64,000 nucleotides of DNA, from assembly GCA_022828125.1 (NCBI GenBank), contig JAJEJD010000020.1:1-64000 (forward strand), given 5' to 3'. Positions 50,910 to 59,169 of the stretch are shown one piece after another. Under the pieces are notes generated by a model. That model searched no databases. It was not told where the DNA came from and saw only the letters and a program-made list of their open reading frames with translations. Source of the stretch: a bacterium (GTDB lineage Bacteria > UBA8248). The stretch's first letter is position 1. Each line of letters starts with the position of its first letter. The position numbers and the translations under genes are program-made.

Positions 50910-51704
50910 CTACCATAACGACTTCAAACGTCCGCCGTCCAGGTTCAGGGATATCCCGGTGATGTAGCTCGCGCGTTCGGAGCAGAGAAAGACGATGGCG
51001 TCGGCCAGTTCTTCCGGCCTGCCGAAACGGCCCAGCGCGTTCTTTCGCGCCGCGCGGCGGCGGGCCTCATCTTCTGATTCCGCCTCCAGTTCGGCAGCCA
51101 GGCCCTGCGCGTTCATCCGCCAGAGCGCGGTGTCCACCCAGCCGGGGCATACCGCGTTCACGTGAATACCCGCCTCGCCGAATTCGGTCGAGAGCGATTT
51201 CGTCATGTTCAGGAGCGCGCTGTTCGTCATGCCGCTCCCGAACATGTAGGGGTCGGGCTCCTTCCCCGCCCCGCCGATCATGTTCACGATGCGGCCCCAC
51301 CCCTTCGCGCGCATCCCCGGCTCCACGAGGCGGATGAGGCGCAGGAAGCCGAACAGCTTGGTGTCGAGTTGTTTCTGGAGACCGGCGTCATCGAGCACCT
51401 CGAACCTGCCCGAACTCATGGTGCCCGCGTTGTTCACGAGAATGTCGATGGCGCCGATCTTTTCCTGCGCCTTCTCGACCAGGGGCGCGAGTTCCGCGTC
51501 GTTCGAGGTATCCGCCTCCGCGCAGTGGATTTCGCCGCCCGTCTCATCGGCCAATTGCGCGCAGGTCGCGGCGAGGGCCTCTTCGTTTCTCGCGCAGGTG
51601 AAGACGCGCACGCCCTCTTCGAGGAAGCGCCTCACCGTCTCTTTGCCGATGCCGCGGCTGCCGCCCGTCACCAGGGCCGCTTTTCCTTTTATTCCTAAGT
51701 CCAC
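50910..51704 (-). CDS. SDR-family oxidoreductase
   Basis: This 264-aa short-chain dehydrogenase has the glycine motif TGGSRGIGKETVRRFLEEGV (about residues 14-33), LVNNAGTMSSGRFE (NNAG, about 91-104), and a substrate region in MIGGAGKEPDPYMFGSGMTN where the catalytic Ser/Tyr pair is not classical. SALLNMTKSLSTEFGEAGIH includes the Lys. Because the Tyr of YxxxK is not in the standard place, activity may differ. It ends GISLNLDGGRLKSLW. It is downstream of the selenocysteine AhpD-like gene on the same strand with a 238-nt gap holding repeats. Confidence 0.82.
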   Translation of the reverse strand: MDLGIKGKAALVTGGSRGIGKETVRRFLEEGVRVFTCARNEEALAATCAQLADETGGEIHCAEADTSNDAELAPLVEKAQEKIGAIDILVNNAGTMSSGRFEVLDDAGLQKQLDTKLFGFLRLIRLVEPGMRAKGWGRIVNMIGGAGKEPDPYMFGSGMTNSALLNMTKSLSTEFGEAGIHVNAVCPGWVDTALWRMNAQGLAAELEAESEDEARRRAARKNALGRFGRPEELADAIVFLCSERASYITGISLNLDGGRLKSLW

Positions 51705-51786
51705 GTGTTTCCTTTCATTGAATCGGGTGAAAGAACGTTTGAATCATGAAATGCCTGCTTCATCAATTCCGGTATCCCGCTCGTCC

Positions 51787-51890
51787 GTAGGGGCGGACCT
51801 GTGTGTCCGCCCGTTTTGGAAAACCGACTCAAACCACGACGCGTAGATGGCGGATAGATGGGCAGGGCGGACACACAGGTCCGCCCCTAC
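51787..51890. repeat. 26-bp inverted repeat pair (GTAGGGGCGGACC family)
   Basis: 51787-51812 begins GTAGGGGCGGACC and ends GTCCGCCC; 51865-51890 is its exact reverse complement, 52 nt away. Each half is itself palindromic (GGGCGGAC / GTCCGCCC). A single half copy lies at 12391-12416. Confidence 0.7.
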
Positions 51891-51942
51891 AAAACCATTT
51901 TCTCTTTGGTCGGGTCGCCCCTACGAATCCATTCCTATCCCC

Positions 51943-52563
51943 CTAACCCGACACCTGCGCGACTTCCTCCCATTCCTTCCAGCCGATGATGTCATCGGGC
52001 GGCTCCACCGGGTTGTGGAGGCCGTCCTGCAGGCGGTTCCAGGCGTTGAACAGGCAGGTGAACAGGGTGAGTTCCACGATGTCCTTTTCGCTGAAAAATT
52101 GTTTAAGCGGCGCGAAGCAGGCGTCGTCTGCGGCGGCCGTGTTCCGCGTGAGGGCCGTCGCCCAGCGGATCACCGCCTTTTCGCGTTCATCGAAGAGGTC
52201 GCTCCCCTCCCATCCATCGACTATCAGGGAGATATGTTCGTCGTTCAATCCGGCAGCTTGACCAAGCTTGACGTTGTGGTTCGTTCATATCTCGCAGTCG
52301 TTGATGAGCGAGGGCGTGAGGATCGCCAGCTGCATCAGGCGCATTCTGGACGAATCCGTCCGCCACTGGCTCCGCAGGGCCACCGTCAGGCTCATGATGT
52401 GGCGCAAGGCTTCCGGCGAATGGGCCAGGGCGCGGTAGAAGCTGGGCACCGTGCCCCACCTTTCCCTCGATTGTTCAAAGAGCGGTTCGTGATCGCCAGC
52501 GGCGTCATCGGGTACCGGCGTGATTCTCGACATCTCGGTCTCCTTGTGCGTCGGAATTCGCAA
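51943..52563 (-). CDS. Selenocysteine-containing AhpD/carboxymuconolactone decarboxylase-family protein, Sec at residue 93
   Basis: Read through the in-frame TGA at 52287-52285, this gene is a complete 206-aa protein of the peroxidase-related AhpD/CMD group. The N-terminal part has RITPVPDDAAGDHEPLFEQS and WGTVPSFYRALAHSPEALRH. The active site is LINDC-E-I-U-TNHNVKLGQA, in which Cys90 and the TGA (residue 93) form the CxxC motif and His96 follows, as in AhpD (CxxCxxH). The C-terminal part (DEREKAVIRWATALTRNTAA, FFSEKDIVELTLFTCLFNAW, NRLQDGLHNPVEPP) is fully preserved. Standard callers would split it into two pieces of 92 and about 101 aa. The protein probably reduces peroxides with a Cys-Sec pair. 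The start has a GAGA-type sequence upstream; a SECIS-like hairpin follows the TGA. Confidence 0.93.
52255..52287 (-). promoter_or_regulatory. UGA Sec codon and SECIS-like hairpin in the AhpD-family gene
   Basis: On the minus strand the TGA (52287-52285) is followed 16 nt later by AGCTT-GGTC-AAGCT (52268-52255): a 5-bp stem with a GGTC loop that begins 21 nt after the TGA. With G-C closing it can also be read as a 6-bp stem AGCTTG/CAAGCT with a GT loop. A GG in the first loop positions and this distance fit the bacterial SECIS pattern, and GGUC resembles the fdhF loop. No folding energy was computed. Confidence 0.8.
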
Positions 52564-52642
52564 CGTAATGTCATGCAGGTGTTTCCCTCATTTTTAGCAG
52601 ATTTCCGGGGTTGCCACCAAGGGGGGAGCCCGATCGGGCAGG

Positions 52643-52803
52643 GAGCTGTTGAAAAAGTCGCCCTCCTCAGAGGATAAAGGCAACCCCCCCTACCCCCCCT
52701 TGTCAGGGGGGTAAGAAAGAGCAAACCCTCCACCACAGCGGCGAGGGGCGGCGCCTTTTTTTACCCCCCTGACAAGGGGGGGTAGGGGGGGTTGGTTTTC
52801 AAG
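52643..52803. mobile_element. Partial MITE-like element, CCCCCCTACCCCCC core
   Basis: The left end GAGCTGTTGAAAAAGTC (52643-52659) and the core inverted repeats (TTGTCAGGGGGGT near 52700 and CCCCCTGACAAGGGGGGGT near 52765) match the element at 50690-50892. No CTTTTTCAACAG right end is seen; the element runs out at TTGGTTTTCAAG (52791-52802). Confidence 0.6.
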
Positions 52804-52979
52804 ACGAGAGCCTGCGCCGCCCGGTTTCGGATTTTGGCCGTCATTCCGGCGTATGCGGGAACGACGATCAAAAGCGAAGAACCCTTTCTTCACCATTCCT
52901 CCACCCACCCCCCTTTGCGGTGCGCATCGCCCCCTGCTATAAGTCGCCTTGCCGCATCGTCCATGAAAGGAAACCCCTG

Positions 52980-53690
52980 ATGGAGCACCAGAAAATCCTC
53001 ATCATCTGCGCGCATCCCGACGACATCGAATTCCGCTGCGCAGGTTCGGTCGCCAAATGGGCCCGCGAGGGCAGGCATGTGGAGTACTGCCTCGCCACGA
53101 GCGGGGACAAGGGCGTGAACGGCCCCGAGTCGCGCCGCATGACCATCCAGGAGAAACAGGCGATCCGCGAGGGCGAGCAGCGCGCGGCGGCGGCGGTCGT
53201 CGGCGTCGAGCAAATCCATTTCCTGCGCCATACGGACGGGGAGGTGCGGAACACCACCGAACTCAGGCGCGACCTCGTGCACGTGATGAGGGAGTGCAAG
53301 CCGGACCTCGTGATTGCCGACGACCCGGCGAACGACGCCTTCGACAGCTTCTACGGGTACCACCGCGACCACCGCGCCGTCGCCAAGGCGGTCTTCGACG
53401 CGCTCTACCCGGCCGTGGGGAACGAGAACTATTTCCCGGAACTTCTGGCCGAGGGACTGGAGCCGCATCATCCCAAGGAAGTCTATTTCAAGACGATTCG
53501 CGGGGCGGACACCTGGGTGGACATCACCGACACGTTCGACCTGAAAATCGAGGCGCTCCACTGCCACAAGAGCCAGGTCGGCGCGGCGGAAGACCTCGTT
53601 ACCCACCTGCGCGACTGGGCGAAGCGCTCGGGCGAGGCGGGCGGCCTCGAATGCGCCGAGTCCTACCGGCGCATGGAGGTGCCGCAGTAG
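52980..53690 (+). CDS. PIG-L/LmbE-family deacetylase
   Basis: This 236-aa protein has the metal motif ILIICAHPDDIEFRCAGSVA (AHPDD, about residues 7-26), LATSGDKGVNGPE, VVGVEQIHFLRHTDGEV, and the third metal His in DSFYGYHRDHRAVAKAVFDA. KIEALHCHKSQVG is present near residue 188. Members are zinc-dependent N-deacetylases of glycans or sugar conjugates such as GlcNAc-inositol. ATG 52980 opens on the conserved start. The gene lies on the plus strand, divergent from the Sec-AhpD gene, with repeats between. Confidence 0.88.
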   Translation: MEHQKILIICAHPDDIEFRCAGSVAKWAREGRHVEYCLATSGDKGVNGPESRRMTIQEKQAIREGEQRAAAAVVGVEQIHFLRHTDGEVRNTTELRRDLVHVMRECKPDLVIADDPANDAFDSFYGYHRDHRAVAKAVFDALYPAVGNENYFPELLAEGLEPHHPKEVYFKTIRGADTWVDITDTFDLKIEALHCHKSQVGAAEDLVTHLRDWAKRSGEAGGLECAESYRRMEVPQ

Positions 53691-53763
53691 GGGCAGGTCG
53701 CGGCCTTGGACAGGCGCGTGGGCCTGTCCCTACAAAACCAACCCCCCCTACCCCCCCTTGTCG

Positions 53764-54020
53764 GGTCTGTTGAAAAAGCCCGAGGAGAGAGGAATCACTC
53801 CCCCCTTGAGGGGGAGTCGAAGAGGCCGAGCGTTTTTTGCGAAGGCCGATTCGGTGGGGGGTGAAATGTGTTTGTCGCCATCCGAATTATCCCCCCCACC
53901 GGTTCGCTTTCGGGCTTACGCCCTTACCTCACCGACTCCCCCTCAAGGGGGGAGTGATTCTTCTTTCTCGTCGGTCGGTTACATACGTCAAATCCAGAGT
54001 TCCTAACTTTTTCAACTCCC
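53764..54020. mobile_element. MITE-like element with CTCCCCCCTTGAGGGGGAGT core
   Basis: The left end GGTCTGTTGAAAAAGCC (53764-53780) faces a right end ACTTTTTCAACTCCCC (54005-54020). The inner inverted repeat (53805-53830 against 53935-53960), with AATCGGTGGGGGG between, is nearly identical to that at 41153-41522. It has no ORF. The left end abuts a cut copy of the CCCCCCTACCCCCCCTTGTC sequence at 53743-53762. Confidence 0.65.
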
Positions 54021-54064
54021 CCTTATCCGCTCGGCAATCGCTCCTTCCTCAGGCGCGATTGACC

Positions 54065-54092
54065 TTGCACAAAACGGCCAAATGCTTACACT
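54065..54092 (+). promoter_or_regulatory. Possible promoter of the AOR gene
   Basis: TTGCAC (54065-54070), a 16-nt spacer and TACACT (54087-54092) lie 52 nt before the AOR start. Both boxes are weak matches; an overlapping TTGACC at 54059-54064 is an alternative -35. Confidence 0.3.
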
Positions 54093-54143
54093 AGGGCTTC
54101 AACGGAATCAGACTTCGCTCATTCGTTCTATCGGGGGCCGCAC

Positions 54144-56012
54144 ATGCTCGGATATCAAGGAAGAATACTGCACATCGACTTAAGCAACCGCACGTCGCGC
54201 ATCGAGGAATTCGGCGAGGAGATGGCCCGCACGTTCATCGGCGGAAACGGCTTCTGCGCCAAAATCCTCTGGGATCACCTGAAACCCGGCACCGACGCGC
54301 TGTCGCCCGAAAACGTCATCGTCTTCGCCGTGGGGCCCTATACGGATTCCGCCGTCCCAAGCGCCAGCCGCGCGTGCGCCGCCGCCATCAGCCCGCTCAC
54401 CGGGCTTTTCTTCGACTCCACTTTCGGGGGCGCGTGGCCCATCACGCTCAAGCGCACCGGGCTCGACGCCGTCGTCCTCCACGGAAAGGCCGACTCCCTC
54501 GTCTATCTCATGCTCACCGAAGAGGGCGTGGCGTTCAAGGACGCGAGCCATCTGAAGGGGAAATGGATCCGCGAGACGTGCGATACGATTACGGAGACCG
54601 AGGGCGGCACCGACGTTCTGGCCATCGGCCCCGCGGGCGAGAACCAGGTGCGCTTCGCGGCCATGGCGCACACCTGGCGCAAGAGCCGCGACGGCATCAG
54701 CGGGCGCGGCGGCATGGCGGCCGTCCTGGGCAGCAAGAACGTCAAGGCCATCGCCGCCCGCGGCAAGGCGAAAACCGCCTGGGCGGACGCCAAGGCGCTC
54801 AGGACCTACGTGAACGAGACGGCCGAGGACGTGCGCACCGGCACGGCGGCGCTCCACAAATACGGCACCCCGATTCTCGTCAACATGATCAACAAGATGG
54901 GCGCCCTCGGCACGCGCAACCTCATGAGCGAGATATTTGAGAACTGCGAACCCATCAGCGGCGAATACATGCACGACAACTTCCTGGACAAGCACACCAC
55001 CTGCCTCAAATGCCCGGTGGCGTGCGGCAAGAACTACCTGATGAAGGGCGGTGAATTCGACGGCCTCGTGTGGAAACTCCCCGAGTACGAGACCATCTTC
55101 GCGCTGGGGACCATGCTGGGCATCGGCGACCCGGGCGTCATGCTGCAAGCCAACATGCTCTGTGACGAACTGGGCCTCGACACGATTTCGGCGGGCGTCA
55201 CGCTCTCGCTCGCCTTCGAGAGCATGGAGAAAGGACTGCTGAGCGAGGCGGAAGTCGGCGAACCGCTCAAGTGGGGCGATTCGGCCACCATGCTGAGGCT
55301 TTTAGAAGACATGACCCACCGGAAAGGGTTCGGCGACAGGCTGGCGGAAGGCGGCAAGCGCCTGGCCGCGGAAATCGGCGGCGACGCGCCCAATCTGCTC
55401 TACGCCTCGCGCGGCCTCGAGCTTCCGGCGCACAGCGCGCGCGCGCTCAAGGGCATGTCCATCGGCTACGCCACGGGCACGCGGGGCGGCAGCCACCACG
55501 ACACCCGCCCCACCCTGCAGTACGCCTCGGACCACGACAACACATCGACCGAGGGCAAGCCCGAGTTCGCCGTGCGCACGCAGAACTTCACCGCGCTGGG
55601 CGATTCCATCACCCAGTGCCGCTTCACGGCGGAGCGCGGGTACGGGGCGATGATCAACGAGAAATACGCGCACATGCTGAACCTCGTGACCGGGTGGGAC
55701 ACGACAGCGGATGAGCTGGAGGAAACCGGCGAGCGCATCTGCAACCTCGAGCGCGCCCTTCACGTGCGCGAAGGGGTGAGCCGCGCGGACGACATGCTGC
55801 CGTATAAAGTGATGCACGAGCCGATTCCCGACGGCCCGCACAAGGGGATGCACTGCCCGCCCGATGAACTGGAGGGCATGAAAAACGAGTTCTACGGCAT
55901 CCGGGGCTGGGATGAGAACGGATTCCCCACGGCGGCGACGCTCGGGAGGCTCAAGCTCGGCGACGTGGCCGAGGCGCTGGCCGCCAACGGCGGGGGCAAC
56001 GGCGCGGGCTGA
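54144..56012 (+). CDS. Aldehyde:ferredoxin oxidoreductase (tungsten-type AOR family)
   Basis: This 622-aa enzyme has the AOR N-terminus MLGYQGRILHIDLSNR, the N-terminal pterin-binding region FIGGNGFCAKIL and SRACAAAISPLTGLFFDSTF, and RKSRDGISGRGGMAAVLGSK. A [4Fe-4S] motif follows in TTCLKCPVACGKNYLMKGGE (about residues 288-307). The C-terminal domain has YATGTRGGSHHDTRPTLQYA. It oxidises aldehydes to acids (or the reverse) with ferredoxin in the cytoplasm, using a tungsto- or molybdo-bispterin. A length near 620 aa is usual. No moaD or ferredoxin gene is adjacent. Stop codon TGA at 56010-56012 is a real end, which shows that TGA still terminates in this genome. Confidence 0.9.
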   Translation: MLGYQGRILHIDLSNRTSRIEEFGEEMARTFIGGNGFCAKILWDHLKPGTDALSPENVIVFAVGPYTDSAVPSASRACAAAISPLTGLFFDSTFGGAWPITLKRTGLDAVVLHGKADSLVYLMLTEEGVAFKDASHLKGKWIRETCDTITETEGGTDVLAIGPAGENQVRFAAMAHTWRKSRDGISGRGGMAAVLGSKNVKAIAARGKAKTAWADAKALRTYVNETAEDVRTGTAALHKYGTPILVNMINKMGALGTRNLMSEIFENCEPISGEYMHDNFLDKHTTCLKCPVACGKNYLMKGGEFDGLVWKLPEYETIFALGTMLGIGDPGVMLQANMLCDELGLDTISAGVTLSLAFESMEKGLLSEAEVGEPLKWGDSATMLRLLEDMTHRKGFGDRLAEGGKRLAAEIGGDAPNLLYASRGLELPAHSARALKGMSIGYATGTRGGSHHDTRPTLQYASDHDNTSTEGKPEFAVRTQNFTALGDSITQCRFTAERGYGAMINEKYAHMLNLVTGWDTTADELEETGERICNLERALHVREGVSRADDMLPYKVMHEPIPDGPHKGMHCPPDELEGMKNEFYGIRGWDENGFPTAATLGRLKLGDVAEALAANGGGNGAG

Positions 56013-56024
56013 AGCGAGACTCGT

Positions 56025-56106
56025 AGGGACAACCCCTCCTCGGGGTTGTCCTGCCCCCCGTGGTTGTCCCCTCTTAGAAGGACAGGCACGGGGGCCTGTC
56101 CCTACG
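56025..56106. repeat. TAGGGACAACCCC / GTCCCTA palindromic repeats
   Basis: Two palindromes lie side by side: GTAGGGACAACCCC...GGGGTTGTCC near 56025-56050 and GGACAGGCACGG...CCTGTCCCTACGG near 56078-56106, with CGTGGTTGTCC between. The same arrangement recurs at 58385-58480, so the two are copies of one composite repeat. Confidence 0.65.
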
Positions 56107-56264
56107 GGCAGGAATCAGGCGTCATGCCGGAATCCAACCGACTCTGACAGGCAACGGGCACAGGCCATCCCATCGGTTTCGATTCGGCCCGGGGCAGTGT
56201 CTTTCGATTCCATGGCAGGTGTGGAAATATCCGCTGCGCACCTGATAATTTTGCTCCCCGGAAC

Positions 56265-58271
56265 TCAAACGCTCTCGTCCGTACCGGACAGGGCCGCCTC
56301 GGTCACATCGGAGAGAGCAGCGTCGATCGCGGCCAGGAACGGCCCGGCGAACTGCTTCAGCTTCGCTTCCCCGACGCCGCTGACCCCGGCGAACTCCGCC
56401 TCGGTGCGCGGCCGGCGGCGCGCCATGTCGATCAACGCGCGGTCGTGAAACACGACATAGGCGGGCACCCCGCGCTCCCTCGCCAGTTCCAGGCGCAACA
56501 CCTTGAGAGCGTCGAGCAACACCGCTTCCCCGCCAGTCAGCGGCCGCTCCGCCGGCCCGTCGCTCCGCGCCTGCGTCTTCGCGGAGCTGCGCGAAACCGC
56601 CGCGTCCTGGCGATAAGTGAACGCTCCGTCGCCGCTCAGCAGCGCGCCGCCCTTATCGGTGATCCCGAGCCCGCCGAAGCCGCCGACGTCAAGCCGCAGA
56701 AACCCCGCAGCGACCATTTGACGAATCAAAGAGCGCCACTCGTTCTTGCCCCGATTCGTCCCCACTCCAAAAGTCGGTAGACAATGATGCCCGAAGCGCG
56801 TGACCTTTTCGCTCTTTGTCCCACGCAAGATGTCGATCAGATGCGCCGCGCCAAAGCGTTCCCCCGACCGCCTGGCCGCCGAGAGTATCATCAACGCTTC
56901 CTCCGTCCCGTCGATGAGCTCGGGCGGAGAGAGACAGATATCACAGTTGCCGCAAGGCTCGATCCGCTCCCCGAAATAATCCAGCAGCGCCACTCGTCTG
57001 CAGGCCGGCGCCTCGCAAAAGCCCAGAAGCGCGTCGAGCCGCTTGTGCTCCCGGCGCCTTCGCTCCGGGCCCGCGTCCTCATCCTCGATGAACCGGCGGC
57101 GCATCCGAATGTCATCCAGCCCGTAAAGCATGTGCGCCTCGGCGGGGTCGCCGTCGCGTCCGGCCCGACCGATCTCCTGGTAGTAGGCCTCCATGCTGCC
57201 GGGAAGATCGGTGTGGAAGACGTACCGGACATCCGCCTTGTCGATCCCCATCCCGAAAGCGATGGTCGCCACGATCACGACGCCGGGATCGGTCATGAAG
57301 ACGTTCTGGTGGGCTTCACGCTCACAGGTCTCCATGCCCGCATGATAGGGCAGCGCACGCACGCCATCCTCCGCCAGCATGGCGGCGGCCTCCTCCGTCT
57401 TCTTCCGCGAGAGGCAGTAGACGATTCCGCTTCGGCCTTCATGGCGCGCGACGAAGCTCCGGAGTTGCCGCTTCCAGTTGCGCTTCATCTCCACCGTGAG
57501 CGTGATGTTGGGGCGGTCGAAGCCGAGCACGAACTGCTCGACCCGGCCGTCGAACAATCGCTCGACGACGTCGGCGCGGGTTACCTCGTCGGCGGTCGCC
57601 GTCAGCGCAATGAGCGGTATCCCCGGAAAGAACTCCCGCAACCGGCAAAGGTCGGCGTATTCCGGACGGAAGGCCGGGCCCCATTGCGAGATGCAGTGGG
57701 CCTCATCTATGGCGAATTGCCTCACCGGCAGTCGTTTCAGGGCCGCCAGCATGCGCTCGGTCATCAGCCGTTCCGGGGCCATGTAGAGAAACCGCGTCCG
57801 GCCCTCCGCCACGCGCTTCCAGGTGGCCACATTCTCCGCCCGGCTGTTGCCGGAGTTGATACTGTCCGCCGCGACGCCCATGAGCCTCAGCGCCGCTATC
57901 TGGTCCTGCATCAGCGCCACCAGCGGTGAAACGACCACCGTCAGCCCATCCATGACCAGTCCCGGTATCTGGAAGCACAGCGATTTGCCCGAACCCGTCG
58001 GCATGACGACAAGCGCGTTGCGTCCCGCCAGAAGCGCCCCGATCACGGCCTCCTGGCCGGGCCGGAACTCGTTGAACCCGAATGTTTCGCGCAGTATCCG
58101 CCGCCCCGCCGTCATCGGTCCGCTTACCAGACGATCACCGGCACTTCCGCCGACCGGAATGAAGTCGCCGGAAGCGGCCTGAAGCGCTTCGCAAGCCGCC
58201 CTGCCCGCCTCTCCCGGCATCGCTTCTCGCCCCGGCCCTGCCGATTGGGCGCAACTCCTGCGCTCCCGCAT
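56265..58271 (-). CDS. recQ: ATP-dependent DNA helicase RecQ
   Basis: This 668-aa 3'-5' helicase of recombination and repair opens on FGFNEFRPGQEAVIGALLAG, followed by motif I NALVVMPTGSGKSLCFQIPG and motif II FAIDEAHCISQWGPAFRPEY. Motif III is ALTATADEVTRADVV; motifs V/VI are FGMGIDKADVRYVFHTDLPG and YYQEIGRAGRDGDPAEAHML. The RecQ Zn site is FCEAPACRRVALLDYFGERI then PCGNCDICLS. A winged-helix region and a C-terminal HRDC domain (ERGVPAYVVFHDRALIDMAR, GVSGVGEAKLKQFAGPFLA) complete it. ATG 58271 was chosen for the GGAGGAGG 7 nt upstream; it gives about 50 residues before the helicase core, so a later start at 58115 is possible. Confidence 0.92.
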   Translation of the reverse strand: MRERRSCAQSAGPGREAMPGEAGRAACEALQAASGDFIPVGGSAGDRLVSGPMTAGRRILRETFGFNEFRPGQEAVIGALLAGRNALVVMPTGSGKSLCFQIPGLVMDGLTVVVSPLVALMQDQIAALRLMGVAADSINSGNSRAENVATWKRVAEGRTRFLYMAPERLMTERMLAALKRLPVRQFAIDEAHCISQWGPAFRPEYADLCRLREFFPGIPLIALTATADEVTRADVVERLFDGRVEQFVLGFDRPNITLTVEMKRNWKRQLRSFVARHEGRSGIVYCLSRKKTEEAAAMLAEDGVRALPYHAGMETCEREAHQNVFMTDPGVVIVATIAFGMGIDKADVRYVFHTDLPGSMEAYYQEIGRAGRDGDPAEAHMLYGLDDIRMRRRFIEDEDAGPERRRREHKRLDALLGFCEAPACRRVALLDYFGERIEPCGNCDICLSPPELIDGTEEALMILSAARRSGERFGAAHLIDILRGTKSEKVTRFGHHCLPTFGVGTNRGKNEWRSLIRQMVAAGFLRLDVGGFGGLGITDKGGALLSGDGAFTYRQDAAVSRSSAKTQARSDGPAERPLTGGEAVLLDALKVLRLELARERGVPAYVVFHDRALIDMARRRPRTEAEFAGVSGVGEAKLKQFAGPFLAAIDAALSDVTEAALSGTDESV

Positions 58272-58345
58272 CTCGCGACCTCCTCCCAAACATAAAATAT
58301 CCATTACCGAATCACAGAATCAGGGGTTTATCAACAGCCTCTTAT

Positions 58346-58540
58346 GGGGCTTTTGAAAAAGTCCGATAAAGGAGGAATGGCGGATGTAGGGACAACCCCT
58401 ACTCGGGGTTGTCCTGCCCTCCGTGGTTGTCCTTTGCGGGATGGCTGCCGTCAGGACAGGCACGGAGGCCTGTCCCTACAGCAAACAATTCGATTATCGG
58501 GATTCCCTCGCTCCTCGCGGAGGACTTTTTCAACAACCCC
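58346..58540. mobile_element. MITE-like element with TAGGGACAACC palindromes inside
   Basis: The left end GGGGCTTTTGAAAAAGTCC (58346-58363) faces the right end GGACTTTTTCAACAACCCC (58522-58540). The inside is the composite palindrome also found at 56025-56106 (58385-58480). It has no ORF. It shares its ends with the elements at 41153, 50690 and 53764 but has a different core. Confidence 0.62.
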
Positions 58541-59169
58541 CTGATGCGCCCCATACGGCCGCTCATGATCGATGCGGGAAGGATGCGGCGCGGGAGAAAA
58601 CCGTCCTTCAAAATCACGGTTTTCGCGTCCGGCCGAAAATGACCCTCGCAAACGAATACCCGGGGGCGCGCGGAGGACGACTTCGCTCTCCGCCTCCCCG
58701 GTCGAGCGACCGCGCATTTCCCCGCATTTGCCGTGAAAACATATCTGGTGAAATGCGCGAGAATCCCCGCGCGAAAGCGAGTGTTCTCATCGACGCGGGG
58801 AGGAAAATAATGGAACGAGCGATTCAGGTTCGACCCTCGCTCCGCGTTCGGGATTCAGCGGGGGCGCCGCCGCCCGCGCGGTGGCGCCCTCCCGCAGCGG
58901 GGGCGTGTTCGCGGATTCAGGATTCAGGACGCGCGCATTTCCCCGAAGTTGCGGCGCACGCGCGCCCCGACGGCCCGGAGACGGCGGCCGTGCTCTCTCG
59001 CCCCGCCCCGGCAGGGAATTTCCGAAAATATCGATAAATTCACGGGGTTTTTCGATAAATAAATGTAAATTTTCGGGATATTATCGATAAATATATCAAT
59101 GAGTTACGGATTTCAGGGGCTGTTTTCAGGCGAATTTCAACCCAAAAAATTTCAGGTGTTATGTAAAAT
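58541..59169. other. Gene-free region: GC-rich part, then AT-rich ATCGATAAAT repeats
   Basis: No credible ORF or RNA gene is seen in these 629 nt. The left part is GC-rich with repeated GCATTTCCCCG-type words (about 58715-58735 and 58935-58950). At about 59020-59165 the base use turns AT-rich, with (A/T)TCGATAAAT at 59030-59039, 59051-59060 and 59083-59092, and CCGAAAAT (59022-59029) facing ATTTTCGG (59069-59076). It could be a regulatory site, the end of an old element or a terminator zone for the acyl-CoA dehydrogenase gene. Confidence 0.4.

Noticed and set aside
41200-54020. CRISPR-like arrays from the many short repeats
   Set aside because: Copies are palindromic and scattered in different spacers, with no regular repeat-spacer pattern and no cas genes.
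58541-59019. Short plus-strand open frames in the GC-rich spacer
   Set aside because: They are Arg/Pro/Ala-rich with no start signals or family pattern; composition alone explains the open frames.
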